A stretch of 64,000 bases of DNA from positions 62,001 to 126,000 of the forward strand of contig NZ_AJVC01000005.1 of the NCBI RefSeq assembly GCF_000261365.1, given 5' to 3'. The first letter of the stretch is position 1; the number at the start of each line of letters is the position of its first letter. This stretch comes from Herbaspirillum sp. GW103 (GTDB lineage Bacteria; Pseudomonadota; Gammaproteobacteria; Burkholderiales; Burkholderiaceae_D). Position numbers and translations under genes: made by a program. Below, one piece after another: positions 47,943-56,515 of the stretch. The notes under the pieces are model-generated. The model saw only the letters and a list, made by a program, of their open reading frames with translations, had not been told where the DNA came from and searched no databases.

Positions 47943-49181
47943 TCACTTAACGGGAGCACCATTTTCAAACCACTTCCCGATGATGGCGCGTTCATCATCG
48001 GTGATATGGGTCATGTTCCCGAGAGGCATGGCCTTCTGCACGACGGCCTGTTGATAAATCTGTTGTGCATGCTGGGAGATATGTTCAGGAGAGTCCAGCA
48101 AGATGCCTTTGCCGGGAACGGGCATGAGGGTAGGTTGAGCGGCATGGCACTGAATACAGCGTGCCTGGATGACTTGTTGAACCTGAGCGAACGATCCGAC
48201 GGGTTCATTGCTGGCTGCGCCGGTCGCCGATGTATTGGTCGCTGAAGGAGCCGCTGGCTTGGCCTGCATGGCCGGACTCATCCACAGGATCACTGCCAGC
48301 AGCAAGCCCACGGCGATTCCCGGGTACCACCAGTTGTAGACGCCCTTGTGCCGCAACACGAAGAACTGCCGGATCAAGGCACCGGCGGCCATGATGCACA
48401 ACAAGACCACCCAGTTATGCGGCGCGCTGTAGGTCATGCTGTAGTGATTGGACAGCATGGCAAACAGCACTGGCAAAGTGAAGTAGGTATTGTGGACGCT
48501 GCGCTGCTTGCCCCGCTTGCCGTGAATTGGATCAGGCGCCTGCCCGGCCCGCATGGAAGCCACCATCTTGCGCTGCCCCGGAATGATCCACACCAGCACG
48601 TTCGCGCTCATGATGGTCGCCAGCGAAGCCCCGCTGATGAGGAAGGCAGCGCGCCCCGAGAACAGATGACAAGCCGCCCACACCGACACGATCACCTGCA
48701 AGCCCACCAACAGATTGACCAGACGATCCGCCCCCGGCCGATCCCCGATGGTGCTGCAGATCGCGTCATAGATCAGCCAGTTGAAGACCAGGAAGGCAAT
48801 CGCCGTTCCACCCGCCATCGACGCCGACATGTCGAACACATTGCGATCCACCAGGAACACGTTCGCATTGAAGAGATACAGCAGCGAGAACAAGGCAAAG
48901 CCTGACAGCCACGTACTGTAGGACTCCCAATAGAACCAGTGCAGATGCTCCGGCAACACCTTGGGTGCAAGCAGATACTTCTGCGGATTGTAGAAACCTC
49001 CCCCATGCACCGCCCACAACTCGCCCCCCACCCCCTTCTCCTTCAACTCCGGATCGGTCGGTGCCACCAGACTGTTGTCCAGCCAGACGAAGTAGAACGA
49101 AGACCCGATCCAGGCAATCGCCGTGATCACATGCAGCCAGCGCAGCAGCAGATTGAGCCAGTCAAGTAGGTATGCTTCCAT
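47943..49181 (-). CDS. puuD: Urate hydroxylase PuuD (membrane, cytochrome c fused)
   Basis: A 412-aa membrane-bound urate oxidase that produces 5-hydroxyisourate. The N-terminal part (about 1-300) has eight or so membrane segments and starts LNLLLRWLHVITAIAWIGSS, with WAVHGGGFYNPQKY near 55 and LHWFYWESYSTWLSGFALF near 80. The C-terminal periplasmic domain carries a haem motif CIQCH (about 341-345) with a later Met ligand in KAMPLGNMT. It fits PuuD, in which electrons pass to a cytochrome c. It is transcribed toward puuE. Confidence 0.93.
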   Translation of the reverse strand: MEAYLLDWLNLLLRWLHVITAIAWIGSSFYFVWLDNSLVAPTDPELKEKGVGGELWAVHGGGFYNPQKYLLAPKVLPEHLHWFYWESYSTWLSGFALFSLLYLFNANVFLVDRNVFDMSASMAGGTAIAFLVFNWLIYDAICSTIGDRPGADRLVNLLVGLQVIVSVWAACHLFSGRAAFLISGASLATIMSANVLVWIIPGQRKMVASMRAGQAPDPIHGKRGKQRSVHNTYFTLPVLFAMLSNHYSMTYSAPHNWVVLLCIMAAGALIRQFFVLRHKGVYNWWYPGIAVGLLLAVILWMSPAMQAKPAAPSATNTSATGAASNEPVGSFAQVQQVIQARCIQCHAAQPTLMPVPGKGILLDSPEHISQHAQQIYQQAVVQKAMPLGNMTHITDDERAIIGKWFENGAPVK

Positions 49182-49280
49182 GATGCTCCGCTCTCAAATC
49201 CCTATCGATGACGAAGGCCGCAACACGCGCACCTCCACCCTGTTCAAAACCCAGCAATTAGATATCAGCCCGGCCGATAC

Positions 49281-49325
49281 CATATGCCTGCAAACATATA
49301 GACAGCATATGTCTGCACCCATATC
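49281..49325. promoter_or_regulatory. CATATG-rich dyad cluster upstream of puuD
   Basis: CATATGCCTGCA and CATATGTCTGCA are direct repeats 25 bp apart, and AGACA-GCATA-TGTCT forms an inverted repeat between them. A binding site for a regulator of puuD is plausible. Confidence 0.4.
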
Positions 49326-49420
49326 AACATGAGCACGCCCGGCCCCACCTGCTGCAATACAGTGTAGCCAATCGCCACCCGACTCACATGTCACTGCCTG
49401 CACTGCACCGGACGCCCAAC

Positions 49421-49448
49421 AAAAATGCCGGATCCGAAGACCCGGCAT
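49421..49448 (-). terminator. Terminator of the Tsx-like gene
   Basis: On the minus strand ATGCCGG and CCGGCAT form a 7-bp stem followed by TTTTTG. Confidence 0.75.
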
Positions 49449-49485
49449 CGCCATGATGCTGCAAGCAGCCGGATCGACCGGACGC

Positions 49486-50310
49486 TTAGAAGTGGTACTC
49501 CGCGCGCACCATCGGGGTCTTGGCCAGCGAACCGGCGACAGTGTTCGGATTGCCGAACTTGTTGCGCCAGTACTGGTACTCCAGACCCACGCGCAGCTTG
49601 TTCTTGCCCAAGCCCATCGAGGTACCCAGGTCATACATGACCTGACCATCGAAGTTCACTTCGGGCGAGGTCGGACCACCGAACTCGTTCTTGCCCTTGG
49701 CCGCAATATAGTTCATGTAGCCTTCGAAGGCCCAGCCCGAACCACCCAGCGGGATACCCCAGGCCAGGTTCAGCATCGGGTGAGTAGCGTACTCGTAGCG
49801 ACTCGTCACACCGATGGGCTTGTTGCTCTCGAACAGCGCCAGCACGCTCACGTTCAGGAAACCAGGCACATCCATCATCAGGGTCGGACCGACCACCCAC
49901 ATGCGCTTCTTGGAGGCGTAGCTGTTGTCGTTCTTGGTGTTCCAGTCAAAGCCCAGGGTCAGACCGACACCACGTGCCGGGCCGAAGGAAAGGTCCTTGC
50001 CGCTGATCTTGCCGATATCCAGCGTATTGCGATAGACGACGTAGAATTCCGTGGCATTGTCATTCTTGTTGTCCGACAGCAGCATGTCGATGTTGAGGAA
50101 ATTGGTACCGTACTTGTAACCATCGGAGTGCTGGAGGTTGACGATGTTCTTGCTGATGTCCTTCGAATTGAAGGGCTCGGCAAACTTCGTGCCGTAACGG
50201 TAGCCGATCGAGGTGTCCGACCAGTCCAAGGCATGAGCCGACATGCTGATTGCGGACGAAGCAACCACCGCCGCCATCATCCAGTACTTCCCCTTGATAC
50301 CCTTCTTCAT
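49486..50310 (-). CDS. Tsx-like nucleoside-specific outer membrane channel
   Basis: A 274-aa outer-membrane beta-barrel. A signal peptide ends SMSAHA at about residue 27. The mature chain has alternating amphipathic strands, LDWSDTSIGYRYGTKFAEPF near the start, NFLNIDMLLSDNKNDNATEF, and the terminal aromatic residue in VRAEYHF typical of outer-membrane barrels. It matches the Channel_Tsx family, which admits nucleosides. The start at 50310 has a GGGAGAA site. A GntR-type palindrome lies upstream at 50676, so it may share control with the divergent ABC transporter. Confidence 0.87.
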   Translation of the reverse strand: MKKGIKGKYWMMAAVVASSAISMSAHALDWSDTSIGYRYGTKFAEPFNSKDISKNIVNLQHSDGYKYGTNFLNIDMLLSDNKNDNATEFYVVYRNTLDIGKISGKDLSFGPARGVGLTLGFDWNTKNDNSYASKKRMWVVGPTLMMDVPGFLNVSVLALFESNKPIGVTSRYEYATHPMLNLAWGIPLGGSGWAFEGYMNYIAAKGKNEFGGPTSPEVNFDGQVMYDLGTSMGLGKNKLRVGLEYQYWRNKFGNPNTVAGSLAKTPMVRAEYHF

Positions 50311-50675
50311 AAGTTTCTCCCTGTATTGCTTGTCTAAAAAAAATGGCTGTTGATCCGGTGCCCGGTTCGCATCCTGCGGCGCACTGCGCTCTCCCCGCCA
50401 CAGCATCGAGATCCGGACACCTCGTGTGCTTGCCTTCGTCAAATCAGGTCTGGCCCATTGCTGACAGCGCTGCCGACACCCGCACCGACGGCAGCGTTTA
50501 CGCAAAGCCCGTGCCAGCCCCCAGACCGGCCCCTCCGGCCGGCACGCGGCCATGCCCAACGCGAGTGAACTGCCGCCCCGATGGTCAAGGTCGCGCGCGC
50601 GCCGGGGCGCAATCCTAGCCGAGTCCGGCCACTTTCCCAAGCCCTCTCACCACTTTCCCCAGCTTGGCTACTCGC

Positions 50676-50687
50676 ATTGTCGACAAT
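50676..50687. promoter_or_regulatory. Perfect GntR-type palindrome
   Basis: ATTGTCGACAAT is self-complementary. On the minus strand, reading toward the Tsx-like gene, it gives GATTGTCGACAA, the same 12-mer as in module copy B. Confidence 0.6.
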
Positions 50688-50789
50688 CACAACAAGCCGA
50701 TGCGATACGACAAAAGCCGCCAGGAGGCGCACACCATCGGCCTTCCAGCCCTGCAAGTCCATTTTTTTTAGTGCATCTTTTTCTACTTA

Positions 50790-50840
50790 GGTGCAGACAA
50801 GCACCAAATTGTTGCAAATGAATTTTTTGATTGTCGACAA
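50790..50840 (+). promoter_or_regulatory. Shared regulatory module, copy B (before the NMT1 transporter)
   Basis: It matches 42671-42722 over about 52 bp: GGTGCAGA, then AGC-CC, TTGTTGCAAAT, a T-run and GATTGTCGACAA. It ends 165 bp before the transporter start. A common regulator is the simplest explanation. Confidence 0.65.
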
Positions 50841-51005
50841 AAATAACGGGCGCTGTCGATCATCCGGACCGGCTCTTGCCGACGTCCTTGCGCCTGCAAC
50901 GGCAGGGCAAGGAGCGCGGACGCGAACTGTCCCCAGGCTTGGCACATTAAATGCTATTGAAGCTGCAGGATCCGACATTCAAACGACCAGGGAAGGAAGT
51001 CCACC

Positions 51006-52046
51006 GTGCAATCCAGCAAGCTCTTCAAACTCGGCATCAGCCTCTTCAGCCTCATGCTGGCCGCCAGCTCCTCGCTGGCCCAGGCGCAGGACACCAAGAT
51101 CAAGTTCCAGCTGGACTGGCGCTTCGAAGGGCCGGCCGCCCTGTTCCTGGTGGCCAAGTCCAAGGGTTACTTCGCGCAGGAAAAACTGGATGTCACCATC
51201 GACGCCGGCAACGGTTCGGGCAACGCCGTCAATCGCGTGGCCTCCGGCACCTATGACATGGGCTTTGCCGACATGGCCGCGCTGATGGAATTCACGGCCA
51301 ACAACCCCGATGCCCCTGGCAAGCCGGTGGCGGTCATGATGGTCTACAACGACACGCCGGCGGCCGTGTTCTCGCTCAAGAAATCCGGCATCAAGAAACC
51401 GGCCGATCTGGCCGGCAAGAAACTGGGCGCACCGGTGTTCGATGCCGGTCGCCGTGCCTATCCCATCTTTGCCAAGGCCAATGGCCTGGACGCCGCCAAG
51501 GCACAGTGGACCAGCATGGACCCGCCGCTGCGCGAGACCATGCTGGCGCGCGGCGACGTGGATGCCATCACCGGCTTCTACTTCACCTCGCTGCTGAACC
51601 TCAATGCGCGCGGCATCAAGGATGAAGACATCAACGTGATGATGTATCCGGACTACGGCGTGCGCCTGTATGGCAATGCCATCATCGCCTCCGACACCAT
51701 GATCAGGAACAAGCCGGAAGCCATCAAGGGCTTCCTGCGCGCCTTCGCCAAGGCCAGCCGCGACGTGATGGCCAACCCGGAAGCGGCCATCAAGGTCTTG
51801 AAGGAACGTGACGGCCTGATTGACGAGAAACTGGAACTGCGCCGCCTGAAGCTGGCCATCGCCAGCGCCATCGCCACGCCGCACGCAAAATCGGAAGGCT
51901 ATGGCCAGGTCTACGGCCCGCGCCTGACCCTCATGGCCTCCCAGGTTTCGGACGCCTATGGCACCAAGACCCGCGTCAACGCCGACAAGATCTGGAATGG
52001 CAGTTTCCTGCCCTCCAGGACCGAGCTGGACGTGTTCCCCAAGTAA
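51006..52046 (+). CDS. NMT1/SsuA-type ABC transporter substrate-binding protein
   Basis: A 346-aa periplasmic binding protein. A signal peptide ends SLAQAQ at about residue 27. The mature part shows IKFQLDWRFEGPAALFLVAKSKGYF, the family opening with the ligand-facing Trp and a GYF helix (quoted in part), and SGTYDMGFADMAALMEF. Relatives bind thiamine precursors, alkanesulfonates, nitrate or pyrimidines. The operator shared with the purine GntR gene points to a nucleobase-like ligand, by inference. The start is GTG at 51006 with AAGGAAG upstream. Confidence 0.88.
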   Translation: MQSSKLFKLGISLFSLMLAASSSLAQAQDTKIKFQLDWRFEGPAALFLVAKSKGYFAQEKLDVTIDAGNGSGNAVNRVASGTYDMGFADMAALMEFTANNPDAPGKPVAVMMVYNDTPAAVFSLKKSGIKKPADLAGKKLGAPVFDAGRRAYPIFAKANGLDAAKAQWTSMDPPLRETMLARGDVDAITGFYFTSLLNLNARGIKDEDINVMMYPDYGVRLYGNAIIASDTMIRNKPEAIKGFLRAFAKASRDVMANPEAAIKVLKERDGLIDEKLELRRLKLAIASAIATPHAKSEGYGQVYGPRLTLMASQVSDAYGTKTRVNADKIWNGSFLPSRTELDVFPK

Positions 52047-52070
52047 ATCATTTATATCGTTTACTCAACC
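52044..52070 (+). repeat. 9-bp AT-rich units after the NMT1 binding-protein gene
   Basis: TAAATCATT, whose TAA is the stop codon, is followed by TATATCGTT and TACTCAACC. The units match the arrays at 29682 and 57434. Confidence 0.6.
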
Positions 52071-52091
52071 CATCTTCACCCGACTGCATTC

Positions 52092-52877
52092 ATGAGCGAA
52101 CCCTTCGTCGATTTCCGCCACGTCTACCTGGCCTATGATGGCGCCGCCGACTTTGCGGTGGAAGACATCGACCTGCAGACCCGCGCCGGTGAATTCATCG
52201 CCATCGTCGGGCCCTCCGGCTGCGGCAAGTCGACCTTCATGAAACTGGCCACGGGCTTGAAACAACCCAATCGCGGCAGCGTGGTGATCAATGGCCAGAC
52301 GGTCAGCGGGCCGCTCAAGTTCGTCGGCATGGCCTTTCAGGCGCCCACCCTGTTGCCGTGGCGCACGACACTGGAGAACGTGCTGCTGCCGCTGGAAATC
52401 GTCGAGCCCTACCGGCACGACTTCAAGCAGAAGAAGGCCGAATACATCGAGCGTGCAAAGAAGTTGCTCAAGACCGTGGGGCTGGACGGTTATGCCGACA
52501 AGTTTCCCTGGCAACTCTCGGGTGGCATGCAGCAGCGTGCCTCGATCTGCCGCGCGCTGATCCATGAACCCAAGATGCTGTTGCTGGACGAGCCCTTCGG
52601 CGCGCTCGATGCCTTCACCCGCGAAGAACTGTGGTGCGTGCTGCGCGACCTGTGGGCCGAGCGCCGCTTCAACGTCATCCTGGTCACGCACGACCTGCGC
52701 GAGGCGGCCTTCCTGGCCGACACCATCTACGTGATGAGCAAGCGGCCAGGCCGTATCGTGGTTCGACGCGACAATCCGCTGCCGCGCCCCTGCCCGCTGG
52801 AAACCACCTATACCGACGGCTTCAACGCGCTGGTACATGAGCTGCGCGAGCACATCGGCCACGTGCGCAATACCTGA
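52092..52877 (+). CDS. ABC transporter ATP-binding protein (NMT1/SsuB-type)
   Basis: A 261-aa ATPase. Motifs in order: Walker A GPSGCGKST near residue 43, Q-loop GMAFQAPTLLPWRTTLENV near 79, signature LSGGMQQRASICRAL near 142, Walker B MLLLDEPFGALDAFTREEL near 162, then the switch VTHDLREAAFLAD. The PTLLPWRTTLENVLLP pattern is typical of SsuB/TauB/ThiZ-type proteins. It lies between its binding protein and its permease. Confidence 0.93.
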   Translation: MSEPFVDFRHVYLAYDGAADFAVEDIDLQTRAGEFIAIVGPSGCGKSTFMKLATGLKQPNRGSVVINGQTVSGPLKFVGMAFQAPTLLPWRTTLENVLLPLEIVEPYRHDFKQKKAEYIERAKKLLKTVGLDGYADKFPWQLSGGMQQRASICRALIHEPKMLLLDEPFGALDAFTREELWCVLRDLWAERRFNVILVTHDLREAAFLADTIYVMSKRPGRIVVRRDNPLPRPCPLETTYTDGFNALVHELREHIGHVRNT

Positions 52878-52904
52878 CCACCCACGGCCCGGCCAAGGAA
52901 ACTC

Positions 52905-53684
52905 ATGAAAACTCCGTTCAACGGCAAACTCAATCGCGCCGCCACCACGCTGGCGCCCTGGTTCCTGCTCGTCGCCATCCTGGGCGTGTGGCAGTTCATC
53001 TGCAGCGTGTGGCAGGTCTCCGACTTCATCTTCCCCAGTCCGGCCTCCATCCTGCAGGCCATGGTGGATTACGCCGGCCCGATTACCGAGCACGCGCTTT
53101 CTACCTTTTGGGTCACCATGGTGGGCTTCGCCATCGCCGTGGTGGTCGGTGTGACGCTGGGCCTGGTGATCGGATCTTCACCCATGCTGTATGCCGCCGC
53201 CTATCCGCTCATGACGGCCTTCAATGCCTTGCCCAAGGCGGCTTTCGTGCCGGTGCTGGTGGTCTGGTTCGGCATCGGTGCGGGACCGGCGATCCTGACA
53301 GCCTTCCTGATTTCCTTCTTCCCGATCATGGTCAACATCGCCACCGGCCTGGCCACGCTGGAACCGGAGCTGGAAGACGTGCTGCGGGTACTGGGTGCGC
53401 GCCGCATGGACATCCTGCTCAAGGTCGGCCTGCCGCGCTCCATGCCCTACTTCTTTGCCTCACTGAAGGTGGCCATCACGCTGGCCTTCGTGGGCTCGAC
53501 CGTCTCTGAAATGAATGCCTCCAACCAGGGCATCGGCTACCTGCTGGTCTCGGCCGGCTCCTCGATGAAGATGCCGCTGGCCTTTGCCGGGCTGGTGGTG
53601 ATCGGTGCCATGGCCATGGCCATGTACGAGCTCTTTGCCATCATCGAGAAACGCACCACCGGTTGGGCGCATCGCGGAAAATGA
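52905..53684 (+). CDS. ABC transporter permease (NMT1/SsuC-type)
   Basis: A 259-aa inner-membrane permease with about six helices. The segment ICSVWQVSDFIFPSPASILQ near 33 is a family feature, and the EAA loop is DVLRVLGARRMDILLKVGLP near 165. SSPMLYAAAYPLMTAFNALP also matches SsuC-type permeases. It probably forms a homodimer, since only one permease gene is present. It follows the ATPase by 27 bp. Confidence 0.92.
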   Translation: MKTPFNGKLNRAATTLAPWFLLVAILGVWQFICSVWQVSDFIFPSPASILQAMVDYAGPITEHALSTFWVTMVGFAIAVVVGVTLGLVIGSSPMLYAAAYPLMTAFNALPKAAFVPVLVVWFGIGAGPAILTAFLISFFPIMVNIATGLATLEPELEDVLRVLGARRMDILLKVGLPRSMPYFFASLKVAITLAFVGSTVSEMNASNQGIGYLLVSAGSSMKMPLAFAGLVVIGAMAMAMYELFAIIEKRTTGWAHRGK

Positions 53685-53861
53685 GGTAAATCCGGCTTTG
53701 CGCTGCTGTCGCGGCGGAAATCCCGGCAAAAGCGGTATGCGGCGCAGCGCAATTTGTCTATGATGTCGCGCGTGCGAGCCGCCGGGGGCGCTCGCGGTGG
53801 CCGCAGGCACGCGGACCGCTGCAGTACGACATGACGACAACCATCACCACAGGGAAATCAC

Positions 53862-55412
53862 GTGAGCGCAGTTCCACTCCGTCTTGAAATCAACCAGGTA
53901 CGCAAGGCCTATCCGGGCGTGCTGGCCAATGACGATGTCAGCCTGGCGGTGGCGCCCGGCGAGATCCACGCCGTGCTGGGGGAGAACGGTGCGGGCAAGT
54001 CCACCCTGATGAAGATCATCTTCGGCGCGGTCAAGCCCGATGCCGGCGAAATCCGCTGGAACGGCGAGGCGGTACAGATCGCCAATCCGCAGGTGGCGCG
54101 CAAGCTGGGCATTGCGATGGTGTTCCAGCATTTCTCGCTGTTCGACACCCTCACCGTGACCGAGAACATCGCCCTGGGCCTGGACGCCAGGACCGATCTG
54201 AAGGAACTGGCCGAACGCATCACCCGCACCGGCGAAAAATACGGCCTGGAGCTGGAACCGCAGCGCCACGTCCATACCTTGTCGGTCGGCGAGCGCCAGC
54301 GCGTGGAGATCGTGCGCGCGCTGCTGACCGAACCGCAACTGCTGATCCTGGATGAGCCGACCTCGGTGTTGACGCCGCAGGCGGTGGAGAAACTCTTCGT
54401 GACCCTGCGTCGCCTGGCCGATGAGGGTTGCAGCATTCTCTACATCAGCCACAAACTCGACGAAATCCGCGCACTGTGTCACAGCGCTACCGTCATGCGC
54501 GGTGGCCGCGTGACCGGCAACTGTGATCCGCGCAATGAAAGCAGCGCCAGCCTCTCGCGCATGATGATCGGTGACGAACTGGTGCGCCTGCAGCGCGAGC
54601 GCAATCCCGATTCGCTGCGCAACGAGCGCAAGCTGCACGTGAACCGTCTCTCGCTGCCCAAGGCGCATCTGTTTGCCACCGAACTCAAGGACATCGAATG
54701 CGAAGTGCGCGCCGGTGAGATCGTCGGCATCGCCGGGGTCTCGGGCAACGGCCAGCAGGAACTGCTGGCGGCGCTGTCCGGGGAAGACCAGCGCGCCGCC
54801 CCCAACATGATCCTGCTCGCCGGCAAGACGGTGGGCAATCTCTCGCCCAATCCGCGCCGCGCGGCGGGTCTGGGCCTGGTGCCGGAAGAACGCCTGGGAC
54901 GCGGCGCCGTGCCGACTCTGTCGCTGACGGCCAACATGCTGCTATCGCATCAGAAGGCCCCTTACGTGAAGCGCGGCATGATCGATTTCGGCTTCACCCG
55001 CCGTGCGGCGGCATCCATCATCGAGCGTTTCAAGGTCAAGGCGGCAGGACCGGATGCGCCGGCCAAGAGCCTCTCGGGCGGCAATCTGCAGAAATTCATC
55101 GTCGGCCGCGAAATGGAGCGCAAGCCTGCGGTCTTCGTGGTCGCCCAGCCGACCTGGGGCGTGGATGTGGGCGCGGCGGCCCAGATCCATGGCGAAATCT
55201 TGAAACTGAAACAGGAAGGTTGTGCCGTGCTGGTGATCTCGGAAGAACTGGATGAATTGTTCGCCTTGTGCGATCGACTGCACGTCATCGCCAAGGGGCG
55301 CCTGTCGCCCTCCATTCCGATTGAACAGGCCACGCGCGAGCAGGTCGGCGTGTGGATGAGCGGCTTGTGGGATGAACCGGCGGCAGCCGCTACGGAGGTG
55401 CGTCATGGCTGA
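53862..55412 (+). CDS. BMP-type nucleoside ABC transporter ATPase (two ABC domains)
   Basis: A 516-aa tandem ATPase. Domain 1 (about 8-240) has intact Walker A GENGAGKST and the signature LSVGERQRVEIVRAL. Domain 2 (about 260-505) has a degenerate Walker A GVSGNGQQELL and the signature LSGGNLQKFIVGREM. This layout is shared by sugar and purine nucleoside (YufO/NupA) importers. Two permeases and a BMP lipoprotein follow, so nucleoside uptake is likely. The start is GTG with AGGGAAA upstream. It overlaps the next gene by 8 bp. Confidence 0.92.
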   Translation: MSAVPLRLEINQVRKAYPGVLANDDVSLAVAPGEIHAVLGENGAGKSTLMKIIFGAVKPDAGEIRWNGEAVQIANPQVARKLGIAMVFQHFSLFDTLTVTENIALGLDARTDLKELAERITRTGEKYGLELEPQRHVHTLSVGERQRVEIVRALLTEPQLLILDEPTSVLTPQAVEKLFVTLRRLADEGCSILYISHKLDEIRALCHSATVMRGGRVTGNCDPRNESSASLSRMMIGDELVRLQRERNPDSLRNERKLHVNRLSLPKAHLFATELKDIECEVRAGEIVGIAGVSGNGQQELLAALSGEDQRAAPNMILLAGKTVGNLSPNPRRAAGLGLVPEERLGRGAVPTLSLTANMLLSHQKAPYVKRGMIDFGFTRRAAASIIERFKVKAAGPDAPAKSLSGGNLQKFIVGREMERKPAVFVVAQPTWGVDVGAAAQIHGEILKLKQEGCAVLVISEELDELFALCDRLHVIAKGRLSPSIPIEQATREQVGVWMSGLWDEPAAAATEVRHG

Positions 55413-56499
55413 ACGCTTGAGCTTCCCCCTGCGACTGGAACTGCGCGGTGCGCCGTCCAGGACCATGACCTATCTCTCGCCGGTGATCGCCATCATCGCC
55501 ACGCTGTTGCTCGGTGCGCTGCTGTTCCTGGCGCTGGGCAAGGATCCGCTGGCCGGGCTGAAGGTGTTCCTGGTCGATCCCTTCAATGGCAAGCGCGCCA
55601 TCAGCGAACTGCTGTTGAAATCGGTGCCGCTGATCCTGTGCGCACTGGGGCTGGCAGTGTGCTTCCGCGCCAGCATCTGGAATATCGGTGCCGAAGGCCA
55701 GTTCACGGTCGGTGCGCTCTGTTCGGGTGCCATGCTGGTGTGGCTGGATGTGCCGGGGCATGGCATCTCCGGCGGCATGGGGCTGGTCCTGATGATCGTG
55801 GCCGGCATCATCGGCGGCGCCTTGTGGGCAGCCATCACGGCCTTCCTGCGCGACCAGTTCAATGCCAATGAGATCCTGGTGTCGCTGATGCTGACCTATG
55901 TGGCGCAGCTGCTGCTGATGTGGGCCGTGAACGGTCCGCTGAAGGATCCCAATGGCATGAACTTCCCGCAGTCCAAGGTGTTCTCCAGCGAATTCATGTT
56001 GCCCATGCTGATATCCGGCACGCGCCTGCACATCGGCTTTGCGGTGGCCATCGTAGCGGCCGTGTTGATGGCGATCTTCATGATGCGCAGCCTGCGCGGC
56101 TTCTCGCTCATGGTCGGTGGCGTGGCTCCGCATGCGGCGCGCTATGCGGGCTTCTCGGCGCGCTCGGCCTTGTGGGTGTCGCTGCTGATCTCGGGTGCCT
56201 TTGCCGGGCTGGCCGGAGCCTTCGAGATCGCCGGTCCGATCGGCCAGTTGTTGCCCTCGGTGTCGCCGGGCTATGGCTTTGCGGCCATCATCGTGGCCTT
56301 CATCGGGCGCCTGCATCCCATCGGGGCAATCCTCGGCGGACTGATCATGTCGCTGCTGTATCTGGGCGGCGAGCTGGCGCAATCGCGTCTGGGGCTGCCC
56401 TCGGCCATCACCGGGGTGTTCCAGGGCATGCTGCTGTTCCTGCTGCTGGCCTGCGATACGCTCATCGATTACCGCCTGGCGTGGAAAAAGAAAGTCTAA
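55405..56499 (+). CDS. BMP-type nucleoside ABC transporter permease 1
   Basis: A 364-aa membrane permease of the BPD_transp_2 group. It contains PLILCALGLAVCFRASIWNIGAEGQFTVGAL (quoted in part), the family hallmark NIGAEGQ near residue 94, and a later GYGFAAIIVAFIGRLHPIGA near 290. The start at 55405 is set by a GGAGGTG site and the overlap with the ATPase stop; the upstream frame lies inside that gene. It forms a heterodimer with the next permease. Confidence 0.92.
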   Translation: MAERLSFPLRLELRGAPSRTMTYLSPVIAIIATLLLGALLFLALGKDPLAGLKVFLVDPFNGKRAISELLLKSVPLILCALGLAVCFRASIWNIGAEGQFTVGALCSGAMLVWLDVPGHGISGGMGLVLMIVAGIIGGALWAAITAFLRDQFNANEILVSLMLTYVAQLLLMWAVNGPLKDPNGMNFPQSKVFSSEFMLPMLISGTRLHIGFAVAIVAAVLMAIFMMRSLRGFSLMVGGVAPHAARYAGFSARSALWVSLLISGAFAGLAGAFEIAGPIGQLLPSVSPGYGFAAIIVAFIGRLHPIGAILGGLIMSLLYLGGELAQSRLGLPSAITGVFQGMLLFLLLACDTLIDYRLAWKKKV

Positions 56500-56515
56500 G
56501 GAATCAGGACAGGAC

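Larger units (their letters stand above)
49182..49485. other. Region upstream of puuD
   Basis: These 304 bases contain the puuD promoter region with an AT-rich dyad cluster (49281-49325) and the terminator of the Tsx-like gene (49421-49448). No gene is visible. Confidence 0.55.
50311..51005. other. Divergent control region between the Tsx-like gene and the NMT1 transporter
   Basis: These 695 bases hold no convincing gene. They contain the perfect palindrome ATTGTCGACAAT (50676-50687) and the 52-bp module copy B (50790-50840). An AAGGAAG site before 51006 serves the GTG start of the binding protein. Confidence 0.65.

Noticed and set aside
50439-50762. Minus-strand frame of 107 codons upstream of the Tsx-like gene
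   Set aside because: It has low-complexity Gly/Arg composition, overlaps operator sequences and resembles no protein I know.
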